A DNA stretch of 64,000 nucleotides from JACKBK01 sp963707275 (GCA_963707275.1 CAVPPH010000009.1:1-64000); one strand, 5' to 3'; counted from the first letter of the stretch, positions 54,194 through 63,624 are shown. The notes: a model not told the origin generated them from the letters alone. Program-made: numbers and translations.

Positions 54194-57076
54194 TCAGATC
54201 GGTCCGCCGTCGCCGACAAGGAAGAACGGCGCCCAGAAGTAGGGGTGTGTGTAGGCGTCCGCCGGCAGCTCCGGCGCAATATGGCCGTTGATGAACTGCA
54301 ACTGCGCCTGGCGCAGGGCGTCACCTTTAGTTGCGCCGCGCACCAGATGGCCGTAGAACGCGGTCATCAGCGCTGCGGTTGAGCGGTCCTCCACAGCCCA
54401 CTGGCTGAGCACTAACGAAGACGTGCCGGCGGCGAAAAAGGCGCGCATCAGGCCCAGCAGCTCGTCGCCGCCGCCCACCACGTGCTGCCCCGTCTGGCAG
54501 GCGCTCAACGTCACCAGCGATGCGTTCAGTCGCAGGTTGAAGATGTCCAGCGTTGTCAGCCAACCCTTGGCCAGCGCCAGGCCGGAGAAGAGCGGATTGT
54601 CGGGGCGGAAGTCGCCATGCACCGCCATGTGCAGCACGCGCTTGCTGCCCGCGTCGGCCCGCAGCGCGTCGGACGTGGCGTCTTCCTCCAGATAGAGGTC
54701 GCCGTGGCAGAGATCGGCCACCAGTTGCGCCTCGTCCAGCGCGTGCGGCAGCCGGCCGCCAAAGGAATTGCCCAGTGCCAGCACACCCGCGCCGCTGCGC
54801 GGCTGGTCGCAGCAGAAGCGCAACAGGCTGGCCACTGGCAGCCGCGCCAGCTCGAATTGCTCCACCAGATAGCGCTCCCCATCGAACAGCGCCTGGAAGG
54901 GCAGGTAGTGCAACGCGCCGTGCGGCACGGCAATCAGCCGCCGGAAGCCTGCCAGTTGTGGTGCGACCGGTGCGACGAGCTGGTCATATAGTTGGCGCAG
55001 CACGCCGCGCGCGTTGCCGGTCAGGCCGGGAAGCTGGGCAAGCTGGCTGCCGGGCACAGTGGCGAAGTTGAGTTGCAGCCGCCGCAGACTGCGCCGCACG
55101 CTGTTCTCGGTCAGGTTCAGGCGGGTCGCCGTTACCGTCCGGTTGGTGACCACGAACGCCACAATGTCGGTGTCGGTCGCGAAGTATTCCAGCACGGCGG
55201 TCTCGTCGTCCAGCGCCGACTGGAACGGCTCCGTGTGCACCTGCCAAAGGGTCACGTCGCGGGCGTAGTCGGCGTTGCGCACCAGAAGCTTGTGCCAGAG
55301 CTGCGTCATCCGCCCCTCCAGCGCCACGACATCGCTGCTCAGTGTCTGCGGTTCGTCGGTTTCTGTCCAGGCGTTGCGGGTCAGATCCGCGCTGCCCTGC
55401 CAGCGGCGATAGAGACGATCACGTTGCTCACGCAACTGCTCCAGCTCGGCCACGATGCCCGCGTCGCCCGGCTTGCGGGCGGTCAATCCCAGATCCAGCT
55501 TGAAGGCCAGCATGTCCACCAGCGCGCGCGATTTGGCCCGTTCGGCGTACTCCAACCCGCGCGCCGGGTCGTTCAGCTCCAGGCTGAGACGCAGTGCGTG
55601 CTGATACAGCGACTGCTTATCCTCCAGGAAGCCGGCCCGGTGCTCAACCATGGCGCGGCCGCGCAGTTGCTCCAGCGCCTGGATGGCAAGTTCGTAATGC
55701 TGGCGCGCTTCCTGGCGGTTTTCTTGCGCCTCGGCGTCCGCGGCCAGAATAGCGTGTGACTGGTGGGCCAGCTCCGCCAGCTTATGATGGTCGGCCGTCG
55801 CCAGTGCCTGGCGTGCCAGCGTGCGCGCCAGCGCGTGCTGGTTGAGCGTCAGCGCGGCGCGGGCGGCTACCAGCGCGGCCTGTGCCTGATGCACCGGCAG
55901 GTCGCGCTGTTCGAAGGCTTCGGCGCATTGCATAGCCAACGCCAGGCTTTCGGCAGGCTGACCCTGTACCTCCAGCAGTGCAGCGCGCTCGATGTCCACC
56001 CGGTTCATCCAGACGAGGTTGCCTTCCGCCTGGAAGAAGGCGCGGGCATCGCTCAGAGCCTGAAACGCCAGGTCGATGCGTCGCAGTCCGATTTGTGCGA
56101 CGGCTTCGTTGAGCAGCGCTTCGGCCACCTCGCGCTGGCGGCCCACCTGTGTGCAGAACCGGCGCACGTCGCGGCATTTGTCCAGCGCGTCGTCGAAGCG
56201 CCGCAGTTGCAGCAGGCAGTAGCTGGTGACCAGATCCGCCTCGATCGCGTCCACCGGACGTCCATCGGCCAGGAAGGTGTCGCGCGCCTGGTCGAGCAGC
56301 GAAAGCGCCTCGTTGAAGCGACCCAGCATGACGTAGGTCGCGGCCAGGTTCTGCTGGACATGGCCGATCTCGGCCTTCTGGTTGGTGCGCTCCAGCAGCC
56401 GCAGGGCGTTTTCGTTGGCGGTGATGGATGCCTGAAACCGGCCAAGATTGCGCAGGACGGTGGCGCGGTCCTGTTCGACCAGCGGCAGCAGGCGTTCGCC
56501 GTCCGCGCCGAGGCGCAGGCAGAGATCGCGCGTTTGGTCGAACTCAGCCAGCGCGCGTGAGTCATCCCGTCGCCGCCCGTGGACCACCGCCAGATTCATC
56601 GAGAGGCTGGCCAGCGCGCGCCACTGCCCGTGCGTTTCGAGAATCGGTCGCGCCAGGTTGCCCGTTTCCAGCGCCTCTTCGTACTGGCCCAGCATGGCCA
56701 GGGCGAACACCTTGCCGACTGCCGAGCCGGCCTGCTCAGCCGTGCGCCCGTTCCGGTCATACAGAGCAGCCGCCTGGTCGTAAACGTCCACCGCGCGCGC
56801 ATACTGGCCCAGCCCGCCGAGAGCCAGCGCGTTGGCTTCCGCCAGCAGCCCCAGCGCCCGGTCGCATTCGTCGTGGCGCAGCAGGCCAAGATGCTGCAAC
56901 AGGTACGCCATGTCCAGCGAGCGCTGCACATCGTCGCGCAGAAGCCGGTCAGCCTGTTGCTTGAGCTGGCTGGCGACGTCGTCACCCAGCGCCGGCAGGC
57001 TGGCCTCCAGCAGGGTTTTCTGAGTGTCGAGGTCTGGCAGCGTCCGCAGGCTCTCGATCAACTCCTGGGAAGTCAT
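54194..57076 (-). CDS. TPR-CHAT caspase-like protease
   Basis: Intact, 960 aa. About 550 residues of TPR-like helical repeats (YARAVDVYDQAAALYDR, ATVLRNLGRFQASITANE, FNEALSLLDQARDTFL) precede a CHAT domain. The caspase-type dyad is in VLHMAVHGDFRPDNPLFS (His) and SLVTLSACQTGQ (Cys), with the usual PHGALHYLPFQAL and GLMRAFFAAGTSSLVLSQW. CHAT proteases are activated by partners binding the TPR part, e.g. Craspase with CRISPR type III-E and gasdermin-linked systems. Here the neighbours are a sigma factor, an anti-sigma protein and a subtilase, with no CRISPR effector. The likely target is a neighbour such as the anti-sigma protein, by inference. Confidence 0.93.
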   Translation of the reverse strand: MTSQELIESLRTLPDLDTQKTLLEASLPALGDDVASQLKQQADRLLRDDVQRSLDMAYLLQHLGLLRHDECDRALGLLAEANALALGGLGQYARAVDVYDQAAALYDRNGRTAEQAGSAVGKVFALAMLGQYEEALETGNLARPILETHGQWRALASLSMNLAVVHGRRRDDSRALAEFDQTRDLCLRLGADGERLLPLVEQDRATVLRNLGRFQASITANENALRLLERTNQKAEIGHVQQNLAATYVMLGRFNEALSLLDQARDTFLADGRPVDAIEADLVTSYCLLQLRRFDDALDKCRDVRRFCTQVGRQREVAEALLNEAVAQIGLRRIDLAFQALSDARAFFQAEGNLVWMNRVDIERAALLEVQGQPAESLALAMQCAEAFEQRDLPVHQAQAALVAARAALTLNQHALARTLARQALATADHHKLAELAHQSHAILAADAEAQENRQEARQHYELAIQALEQLRGRAMVEHRAGFLEDKQSLYQHALRLSLELNDPARGLEYAERAKSRALVDMLAFKLDLGLTARKPGDAGIVAELEQLREQRDRLYRRWQGSADLTRNAWTETDEPQTLSSDVVALEGRMTQLWHKLLVRNADYARDVTLWQVHTEPFQSALDDETAVLEYFATDTDIVAFVVTNRTVTATRLNLTENSVRRSLRRLQLNFATVPGSQLAQLPGLTGNARGVLRQLYDQLVAPVAPQLAGFRRLIAVPHGALHYLPFQALFDGERYLVEQFELARLPVASLLRFCCDQPRSGAGVLALGNSFGGRLPHALDEAQLVADLCHGDLYLEEDATSDALRADAGSKRVLHMAVHGDFRPDNPLFSGLALAKGWLTTLDIFNLRLNASLVTLSACQTGQHVVGGGDELLGLMRAFFAAGTSSLVLSQWAVEDRSTAALMTAFYGHLVRGATKGDALRQAQLQFINGHIAPELPADAYTHPYFWAPFFLVGDGGPI

Positions 57077-57102
57077 CGATCTGCTCAGGATGCGACCCCC
57101 AG

Positions 57103-57835
57103 TCAACTGACAGAAAGCGACTGAATGTGAATCTCGACGTCCGATCCTGTCAGGATGAGCTCGTAGTCCCCCGGCTCAAGGCGGAGTAGCTCGAAGTTGC
57201 CGTACGCGTCGACTGCGGTGGTGGCGAGCCGTTCTCCGCCGCGCCATAGCTCCACCGACACGCCGTCCACTGCAGGCCCGATCAATAGCCCGGTGAGGGC
57301 AAATCGGTCGGGTCGGTCCAGGTCGCCGTCGATCTCGACGACTGCACGGTACTCGCCGGCTTCAAAGGTTAACGGGCCGTCCGCGCTGCCGCGTAGTGCG
57401 GCAAAGGCGGGCATCATCGCCGGCTGACCGAGGCTGTTGAGGCTGCTGGCCAGCCGCAGCGATCAACACCTGGACGCGTTGGCCGAGCGGTTGAGGGCGC
57501 GACAATTCGACCACTAGATCGGGCTGCGCCATGTACGCGTCGAGTTGGCGCAGCTCCACCGAGCAGTGCGGACACGCTGTGAGATGAGTTTCGATCTGGG
57601 CGGTTTCGTGGGCGGTTAGCAGGCCGATGCTATATTCACCGAGTTGCAGAGAAGGAGGACAGGCGGACCGGAAGAGCGAGCCAAGCAGAGCAGAAGTGGT
57701 CTGGCGAAGCTGCTGGACGCTGGCAGTGCAGTCAACGCACTGGTCGATATGCCGGGTGGTCATGGCGTCAGTCTCGCCATCCAGATACATCAGTAAAGCG
57801 CCGTCGGGAAGTTGGGTAAGGGTGTCGCATGCCAT
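57103..57835 (-). CDS. Double zinc-finger anti-sigma protein with C-terminal beta domain, one frameshift
   Basis: The start at 57835 gives MACDTLTQLPDGALLMYLDG. HIDQCVDC and, 50 residues on, HLTACPHC are two HxxxCxxC zinc-binding motifs as in ZAS anti-sigma factors, which hold ECF sigma factors inactive. A shift near 57460 joins a C-terminal beta-rich part (FEAGEYRAVVEIDGDL, VELWRGGERLATTAVDAYGN) similar to carboxypeptidase-regulatory/SpaA-like folds. No membrane helix is present, so it is probably cytoplasmic. It lies 48 bases after the sigma gene and 26 before the CHAT gene. The pairing is inferred from order and motifs. Confidence 0.8.
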
Positions 57836-57883
57836 GAATATGTGTACTCCTTCTGTCACTATAAACGTTCTCAACGCCACATT

Positions 57884-58588
57884 TCAGGCAGCGACCACTA
57901 GCAAACTGACCAAGTCCTGATCGCGCCGCAACCGTTCCAGCACGTTTTGCTTGGTCCGGTACACGTCTTTGATATCTTCGAACATCTGCGGCTGCGCTTC
58001 CATCAGTTCGGCCGGTTTCATGCCCAGTACGAAGGAAGCGTAGATGACGGCTTGCTCCTTCTCGCTGTTCAGCCGTTCCTCGATGAGATGCCAAAAGTGG
58101 CTGCGGTCGACGCGGGCAATGGTGTCTGCTTCGATGTCACCCGGCGCGGGCGCGACTCGCATCTCCTCGGAGTCGGAGCCTTCTTCGATCACTGCCAGCT
58201 CGCGGCCGCGGTTGAAATCGACGATGGCGCTGTTGCTGCACATCTTGAGGTATCGCAGCAGTGATTTGAGGTCGCCAAAGCGCGCGAACTTGGCCGGTGT
58301 GATCGCGTGCCAGAGCTTCTCGAAGGCCCGGTTGACGAAGTACTGCGCATCCTCGCCGGTGGTCGGGTAGGCGGGGTGCCGCTCGACCCAGCCTGCTACC
58401 AGTGGCACGTACTGGTTGAACAGGCAGGTGTGCGCCTCCTGGTTTGCGTCGACGATGGCTCGCCGGAACAACTCATAGCAATAGCGCGGATCGTATTCCA
58501 GACGCTTGAAGAACCGGTGGGTCTCTTCGCTACAGCGATGGGCGATGCCTGCCAGCGTCAGAGACGAGATTTCTACGGAGTCAGTCAT
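57884..58588 (-). CDS. Sigma-70 family RNA polymerase sigma factor, divergent ECF type
   Basis: ATG 58588 gives 234 aa. Region 2 is visible (AQYFVNRAFEKLWHAITPAKF, LLRYLKMCSNSAIVDFNRGREL), the core-binding and -10 recognition helices. A second helical part (ERLNSEKEQAVIYASFVLGMKPAEL, VYRTKQNVLERLRRDQ) is at the place of region 4. It probably directs its own operon, which includes an anti-sigma, a TPR-CHAT protease and a subtilase. The family is more divergent than a classic ECF. The start is supported by position only; no strong ribosome site is seen. Confidence 0.85.
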   Translation of the reverse strand: MTDSVEISSLTLAGIAHRCSEETHRFFKRLEYDPRYCYELFRRAIVDANQEAHTCLFNQYVPLVAGWVERHPAYPTTGEDAQYFVNRAFEKLWHAITPAKFARFGDLKSLLRYLKMCSNSAIVDFNRGRELAVIEEGSDSEEMRVAPAPGDIEADTIARVDRSHFWHLIEERLNSEKEQAVIYASFVLGMKPAELMEAQPQMFEDIKDVYRTKQNVLERLRRDQDLVSLLVVAA

Positions 58589-58845
58589 GAAGAATGCTGT
58601 GCGCTCGGGTTGGAAGGGAATTGGGTTGACAGCGCCATTATACAACTTCCAGTCGAAGATGCAAGGAAGCTGCCATTTCCGGTTGCTTAAGGCTCCCTTA
58701 AGGTCGAATTCATACTGGCTTGAGAAATGCCTGCTATGCTTCGGTTTGATGCAGGTGCGTGGTGTAGAGGGCGGAGTTCTGCCCCCTCCGCGGCACGGTA
58801 GACCGCATCGATGTATTGGACAGATATTGTTGGAGGTATGAGGCT
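58589..58845. promoter_or_regulatory. Divergent promoter region between sigma operon and HtrA
   Basis: The 257 bases separate the two divergent transcripts and contain AT-richer parts (near 58630-58740, e.g. TATACAACTTCCAG) where promoters are likely. A good GGAGG ribosome site lies at 58831 for the HtrA gene. I cannot assign a specific operator. Confidence 0.4.
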
Positions 58846-60042
58846 ATGCGTGTTTCCTTTCGTATGATCGTATTGTTGGTTCTGGCCGGGGTAATGGTCG
58901 GAGCAGCGTTTGCCACGGTGTTCGGTGACAATCCGGCAACGGCGCCGGTTCAGGGTGTGCAGGCGAGCACTGCCACCTCCAGCGCGGTCCAGCCCTCCAG
59001 CGCGCCGGCGTCGGTAGCTTTGCCGTCGGCGCAGCCATCGAGTTCGTCCTCGTTGTCGTCAGCAGACGCATTGCAGGCGGTAACAGCCGAAGAGCAGGTT
59101 CTGGGCAGTATCTATCAGCAGGTGCTGCCTTCGGTGGTGCACATTCAGGTGGCTCAGGGCCAGGGGTCAGGTTTTGTCTGGGACAACGACGGCCATATCG
59201 TCACAAACAACCACGTGGTCGACGGCGCGACACAGGTTATCGTCAGCTTTGCCGACGGTGACCGCGCGACTGGCACGGTGCTGGGCACCGATCCCGAGTC
59301 TGATCTGGCGGTGGTGCAGGTTGATGTGTCGGCCGCCAGCCTCACGCCGGTGACGCTGGGCGACAGCGACGCGCTGAGTGTCGGCCAACTGGCTGTGGCG
59401 CTGGGCAATCCCTTTGGTCTGGATAATACCATGACCGCCGGTATTATCAGCGCGCTGGGTCGCAACATCAACAGCGGTAGCAGCCAGTTTTCGATCCCGC
59501 GGGTCATCCAGACCGATGCGCCTATCAATCCCGGCAATTCGGGCGGCCCGTTGCTCAACCGCGCCGGCGAGGTCATCGGCATCAACACGCAGATCGTCAG
59601 CAACAGCGGCAGCAACTCAGGCATCGGCTTTTCCGTGCCGATCAACATCGCCAAGCGGGTCATTCCTGCGCTGATCGAAGATGGCAACTTCTCGTATTCG
59701 TGGCTGGGCGTTGCCGGCCAGACGGTGATACCGGATCTGGTGGATGTGCTCAAGCTGCCGGCGGGAACGCACGGGGTATTGATCAGTTCGATCGCAGACA
59801 GCGGTCCGGCCGCGCTGGCCGGCCTGCGCGGCGGAACACGCGTCACGCAGGTTGAGGGGCTGTCGGTGCCGGTCGGCGGCGACGTCGTCATCAGTATCGA
59901 CGACACAGCCATCGGCAGCATGGATGACCTGATGGCCTATCTCACCGTCAAAACCAGCCCCGGCGACACCGTCACGTTGGACGTCATTCGCAGCAACGGG
60001 CGCAAGTCACAGGTCGATGTCACGCTGCAAGCGCGACCGTAG
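58846..60042 (+). CDS. HtrA/DegP-type serine protease with PDZ domain
   Basis: ATG 58846, with GGAGG 10 bases upstream, gives 398 aa. An N-terminal membrane anchor (VLLVLAGVMVGAAFATVFG) and a Ser/Ala-rich linker precede the trypsin-like domain: ITNNHVVDG-type His (VTNNHVVDGA), Asp in PESDLAVVQV and Ser in NPGNSGGPLLN. A PDZ domain follows (VLISSIADSGPAALAGL, DVVISIDDTAI). HtrA proteins cut misfolded envelope proteins, and some act on anti-sigma factors. It is divergent from the sigma/CHAT operon. A functional tie is possible but not shown. Confidence 0.95.
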   Translation: MRVSFRMIVLLVLAGVMVGAAFATVFGDNPATAPVQGVQASTATSSAVQPSSAPASVALPSAQPSSSSSLSSADALQAVTAEEQVLGSIYQQVLPSVVHIQVAQGQGSGFVWDNDGHIVTNNHVVDGATQVIVSFADGDRATGTVLGTDPESDLAVVQVDVSAASLTPVTLGDSDALSVGQLAVALGNPFGLDNTMTAGIISALGRNINSGSSQFSIPRVIQTDAPINPGNSGGPLLNRAGEVIGINTQIVSNSGSNSGIGFSVPINIAKRVIPALIEDGNFSYSWLGVAGQTVIPDLVDVLKLPAGTHGVLISSIADSGPAALAGLRGGTRVTQVEGLSVPVGGDVVISIDDTAIGSMDDLMAYLTVKTSPGDTVTLDVIRSNGRKSQVDVTLQARP

Positions 60043-60246
60043 GTGGAGGGTGATCGGTAATCAGTAATCAGTAAACAGTCGGAGGTCAGAGGCCAGTGAT
60101 CAGCAGTCCGGACACTGAACACTGATCACCGACTGCTGTTCACCGTCGCCCGGGCGTGCTTTGACAGAAGCGGAGCAAGGCGTATACTGACGTGGCTGTG
60201 GAGCATCTGGCTCGCAGCCACGTATTTTATTGAAAGGCGCACCGCC
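60043..60246. repeat. Intergenic degenerate repeats (GTAATCAGTAATCAGTAAACAG type)
   Basis: Between HtrA and uppP the sequence has GGTAATCAGTAATCAGTAAA and CAGTGATCAGCAGTCC units, mirrored by CTGATCACCGACTGCTG. They are similar to the filler at 32950-33010. Nearer uppP, GTATACTGACGTGG could include a -10 element. No gene. Confidence 0.5.
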
Positions 60247-61059
60247 ATGCTTGATAACCTGACGCAGCTTTGGCAAGCTGTCCTGTTGGGTATTGTTGAG
60301 GGCCTCACCGAGTTCCTTCCGATCTCATCTACCGGTCACCTGATCGTTTTTTCCGACCTGCTCAACTTTCAGGGCAGCCTGGGCGGCACATTCGAGATCT
60401 TCATCCAACTCGGCGCGGTGCTGGCAGTGGTCTTCTACTACCGCAGCGATCTGTGGCAGCAGGTCCGCACCGTGCCACACAACCCGACGGTCCAGCGCTT
60501 CTGGCTGAACATCCTGATTGCCTTTGTTCCCGCCGCGCTGATCGGCCTCCTGTTCCATGATTGGATCAAGGAGGTATTGTTTTCGCCAGGTGTCGTGGCG
60601 GCAGCTTTGATCGTAGGCGGCGTGATCATTCTGCTGGTAGAGCGTCAGGATCACTCGGTCGGTACGTCCTCGGTCTATTCAGTCTCGCCGCGCCAAGCGC
60701 TGGGCGTCGGGCTGGCGCAGATCGTGTCGCTCATCCCGGGCGCGTCGAGGGCGGCGTCCACGATCATTGGCGGGCTGCTGGTCGGTCTGGACCGGCCTAC
60801 GGCGACCAGTTTCTCCTTCTATCTGGCGATTCCCACCCTGGGAGCGGCGACAGTATACGATCTGGCGACCAATCTCGATCAGGTGCACAGCAACGATGCG
60901 CTCAACCTGCTGGTCGGCACGGTGGTGTCGTTTCTGGTCTCGCTGCTGGTGATTCGCTGGCTGCTGCGCTATATCTCCAACCACGACTTCAAGATCTTCG
61001 GCTTCTACCGGGTTGTGGTCGGTCTGGTCGTGATCGCTTGGTTCTATCTGTCCTTTTGA
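60247..61059 (+). CDS. uppP: Undecaprenyl-diphosphatase (bacitracin resistance)
   Basis: Intact 270 aa, eight or more membrane helices. EGLTEFLPISSTGHLIVF is the conserved motif 1 (E-x3-E), and PGASRAASTIIGGLLVG is a variant of the PGxSRSxxT motif 2, with Arg kept. It recycles undecaprenyl pyrophosphate to the monophosphate carrier for peptidoglycan synthesis. GAAAGG stands eight bases before the ATG. It is a single gene. Confidence 0.93.
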   Translation: MLDNLTQLWQAVLLGIVEGLTEFLPISSTGHLIVFSDLLNFQGSLGGTFEIFIQLGAVLAVVFYYRSDLWQQVRTVPHNPTVQRFWLNILIAFVPAALIGLLFHDWIKEVLFSPGVVAAALIVGGVIILLVERQDHSVGTSSVYSVSPRQALGVGLAQIVSLIPGASRAASTIIGGLLVGLDRPTATSFSFYLAIPTLGAATVYDLATNLDQVHSNDALNLLVGTVVSFLVSLLVIRWLLRYISNHDFKIFGFYRVVVGLVVIAWFYLSF

Positions 61060-61143
61060 CGCTTCTGGCAGCCACTGCAGCTCAACCATGCGGCTTGCTC
61101 CCGGCTGGGCTGCCTCGCTCTGGCCGGTCTCCGACCGAGCCAG

Positions 61144-61259
61144 CTGGCGTAACGTCTCGCTACCGGCACGGTCGGAGACCGGCCGGAGCAAGTATCAGGA
61201 CCTGGCGTAACATCTCGAAACCGGCACAGTCGGAGACCGGCCGGAGCAAGTACCAGGAC
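61144..61259 (+). repeat. Two tandem 58-base repeats below uppP
   Basis: CTGGCGTAACGTCTCGCTAC at 61144 starts a unit repeated at 61202 with six differences, mostly base changes. Each contains GGTCGGAGACCGGCCGGAGC or a close variant, which also mirrors GCTCTGGCCGGTCTCCGACC just upstream (61115). It can form alternative terminator hairpins for uppP and the convergent sirtuin gene. Confidence 0.75.
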
Positions 61260-61270
61260 TAAGGCGCACG

Positions 61271-62023
61271 CTAGAGCCGTAGCGTCTCGACCAGTTGCGG
61301 CAGCACGCTGCCGATGTCGCCGCGGACCGTGATCTCGGCCAGCGAGTTGGCGACGGTCGGCTGGCGGTTGATGATCACGATGCGGCTGCCGCGCCGGCGG
61401 GCCAGGTGTGGCAGGTCGCTGGCAGGCTCAACTTCCAGCGAGGTGCCGATGGCCAGCATCAGATCGCAGCGCAGTGAGGCTTCCTGCGCCCGCCGCAGGC
61501 TTTCATAAGGTAGCGGCTCGCCGAACAGAATGGCGTTTGGCTTAAGCAAATTGCCACAGCCTTCGCAGCGCAACACTTCTCCCCGTTCCACCCTTGCCCA
61601 GAGAGGCTCGCTGGGCGTTTCTGCAGCACAACCAAGACAGCGCGCCGAGCGAACGTCGCCGTGCAACTCAACCACTGCGCTGGAACCGGCTTGCTGGTGC
61701 AGCCCGTCGATGTTCTGGGTGATCAGCAGATCCAATTTGCCGATCCGCTCCAGCGCGACCAGAGCGTGATGGGCTGCGTTCGGGCGGGCGCTGCGGATGG
61801 CGCGCGCCACCGGCGTGAACCAGCGGTAAAACCGTTCGGGATTGTCGTGAAAGCCCCAGATCGACGCCACCTCCATGGGGTTGAAGGTGTTCCAGAGGCC
61901 GGAGATGGGGCTGCGAAAATCGGGAATGCCGGAGGGCGTGCTGACGCCAGCCCCTGTCAGGACGACGATCGAGCCTGCGGAGCGAATGAGATCTGCAACT
62001 CTGCGGATGGATGGTTCAACCAT
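61271..62023 (-). CDS. NAD-dependent protein deacylase (sirtuin)
   Basis: ATG 62023 gives MVEPSIRRVADLIRSAG, then GAGVSTPSGIPDFRSPISG (NAD site), TQNIDGLHQQAGSSAVVELHG (split here by region) with the catalytic His in LHG, and two zinc Cys pairs CLGC and CEGC. IGTSLEVEPASDLPH and the final Rossmann part are normal. Intact, 250 aa. It removes acetyl or acyl groups from lysines using NAD. A longer in-frame reading from 62125 lacks support. Confidence 0.93.
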   Translation of the reverse strand: MVEPSIRRVADLIRSAGSIVVLTGAGVSTPSGIPDFRSPISGLWNTFNPMEVASIWGFHDNPERFYRWFTPVARAIRSARPNAAHHALVALERIGKLDLLITQNIDGLHQQAGSSAVVELHGDVRSARCLGCAAETPSEPLWARVERGEVLRCEGCGNLLKPNAILFGEPLPYESLRRAQEASLRCDLMLAIGTSLEVEPASDLPHLARRRGSRIVIINRQPTVANSLAEITVRGDIGSVLPQLVETLRL

Positions 62024-62298
62024 GGCGTGCGTAGCCGATACAGCGCAATAAGTGTGATCACTGTACCACAAGGACAGGCCAGCAGCAAGAATCAAGCGAG
62101 ATAAGTCAAGTAAAGTCTCCGGCACTGCGCGAAGAGCGTTGCGGGGATGGAGATGTCAATGCTCGCTCGCGTATGAGGCATCGGGACCGCCCCGATTGAC
62201 ATGGCAGGTTGAAGGGAGTATCATACTGCCAGCGTCGTAACGGGTGCCGTTATCGTTGCCGGTTTTTATCCCCCTGATTCTGGAAAGGCGACCCTGAC

Positions 62299-62938
62299 AT
62301 GCTTACAGCCTGGCTACGAAAGACCTTTCGCGGTGTGCTGGAGGCAGTAGCCCGCTTCTTCAATCGGCTGGGCGTCACGCCCAACCAATTAACTCTTATC
62401 GGTCTGTTGTTGCAGGGAATTGTGGCGGTGGTGATCGCTGCAGGCTACTTGCAGCTCGCGGGAATCCTCCTGATTTTCTTCTCTATTTTCGATGCGTTCG
62501 ACGGGACGCTGGCGCGCATGACCGGCCAGGTCAGCCGGTTTGGCGCATTCTTCGACGCCACCATCGATCGCTACGCCGAATCAATTGTGCTCTTCGGTCT
62601 GCTGGTGTACTACTCCGGCCAACCCGATTCGACCACGCAGACGCTGCTGATCTACGTTGCGATTGTCGGATCGTTGCTGGTCAGCTACACCCGCGCCAAG
62701 GCTGAGAGTCTGGGAATTCCCTGCAAAGATGGGATTCTGACGCCGCGCCGAGCGAGTCGTGCTGTTGGTCATCGGCCTGCTGCTCGGCACCTGGCAGCCG
62801 ATTGCCGCTCTCCCCGATGCGCTGACAGTGGTGCTCTGGCTGCTGGCGATCCTGAGCAATGTGACAGCGATCCAGCGGGTCCTGGCGGTTCGCAAGACCG
62901 TACGCGAACAGGATGCGGCCTCTGGCCAGCCTGGCTGA
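62299..62938 (+). CDS. CDP-alcohol phosphatidyltransferase, one frameshift
   Basis: The signature DGTLARMTGQVSRFGAFFD extends to a further Asp four residues on (D-G-x2-A-R-x8-G-x3-D-x3-D), the metal and CDP site of the family that makes phosphatidylglycerol, phosphatidylinositol and similar lipids. There are about six membrane helices. The frame breaks near 62748 before RVVLLVIGLLLGTWQPIAAL, and the corrected stop is at 62936-62938. The alcohol substrate is not determinable; the sequence resembles inositol-phosphate/PgsA-type enzymes of Chloroflexota. GAAAGGCGACC precedes the ATG. Confidence 0.88.
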
Positions 62939-63058
62939 GGACGGCCAGAGCAGAGTCCGGTGCACATATCTCGTGGGATGCAAGCTGCGGGACACCAATT
63001 GTGGGGCAATCTTGAATACAACCGTTACTTTGAGCAAATACCAGCGTCATAGAGGGTA

Positions 63059-63622
63059 ATGAGGGTGTCAAACTGGACAACCGAGTCGGAGAACCATATT
63101 CTCCAACTTGCTAAAGCCTACGACGTCACTGCACTAGCTGCGATTTACGACAACTACGAAGCAAAGATCTACAGCTACATCTACCATCGAGTAGGCAATC
63201 AGTTTGTGGCTCAAGATCTGACGTCGCAGGTTTTTCTCCGCGTCCTCGAATCCATCCAGCTCGATCGTGCCTGGGAGACGTCGTTTTCTGGATGGTTGTA
63301 TCGCATCGCTCACAACCTGGTCATTGACTACTATCGCCGCAGGGGACGCACCACCCAGGTTTCTTTGGATGACATGTCAGAACTGCACTCGAAAGGTGAG
63401 AGCCCGGAGAGCGCGGCCGAGCGGGCAGTGGCTACCGAACGGCTGCGTGTTGCGATCAACCGCCTGACTGAAGAACAGGCGCAGGTCGTCACTCTTCGCT
63501 TTCTCGAAGGAATGAGCATTATCGAAGTCGCCGACAGCATGGGCAAGACCGAAGGCGCCATCAAGGCGTTGCAATACCGCGCTGTCTCGTCGCTTCGGCG
63601 CATTATGGAGGCTCAGGCGTAG
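63059..63622 (+). CDS. ECF sigma factor
   Basis: Intact 187 aa. Region 2: YEAKIYSYIYHRVGNQFVAQDL, then FSGWLYRIAHNLVIDYYRRR. A linker with SPESAAERAVATERLRVAI and region 4 follow: TEEQAQVVTLRFLEGMSIIEVAD and GKTEGAIKALQYRAVSSLRRI. It is a typical SigE-like ECF factor. A protein starting two bases after its stop (63625) is the probable anti-sigma partner. AGAGGG lies before the ATG. Confidence 0.95.
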   Translation: MRVSNWTTESENHILQLAKAYDVTALAAIYDNYEAKIYSYIYHRVGNQFVAQDLTSQVFLRVLESIQLDRAWETSFSGWLYRIAHNLVIDYYRRRGRTTQVSLDDMSELHSKGESPESAAERAVATERLRVAINRLTEEQAQVVTLRFLEGMSIIEVADSMGKTEGAIKALQYRAVSSLRRIMEAQA

Positions 63623-63624
63623 TC

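Noticed and set aside
54194..57076. Craspase-type CRISPR system around the CHAT gene
   Set aside because: No gRAMP/Cas7-11, Csx30 or Csx31 and no array in the window. Only the sigma-CHAT logic is similar.
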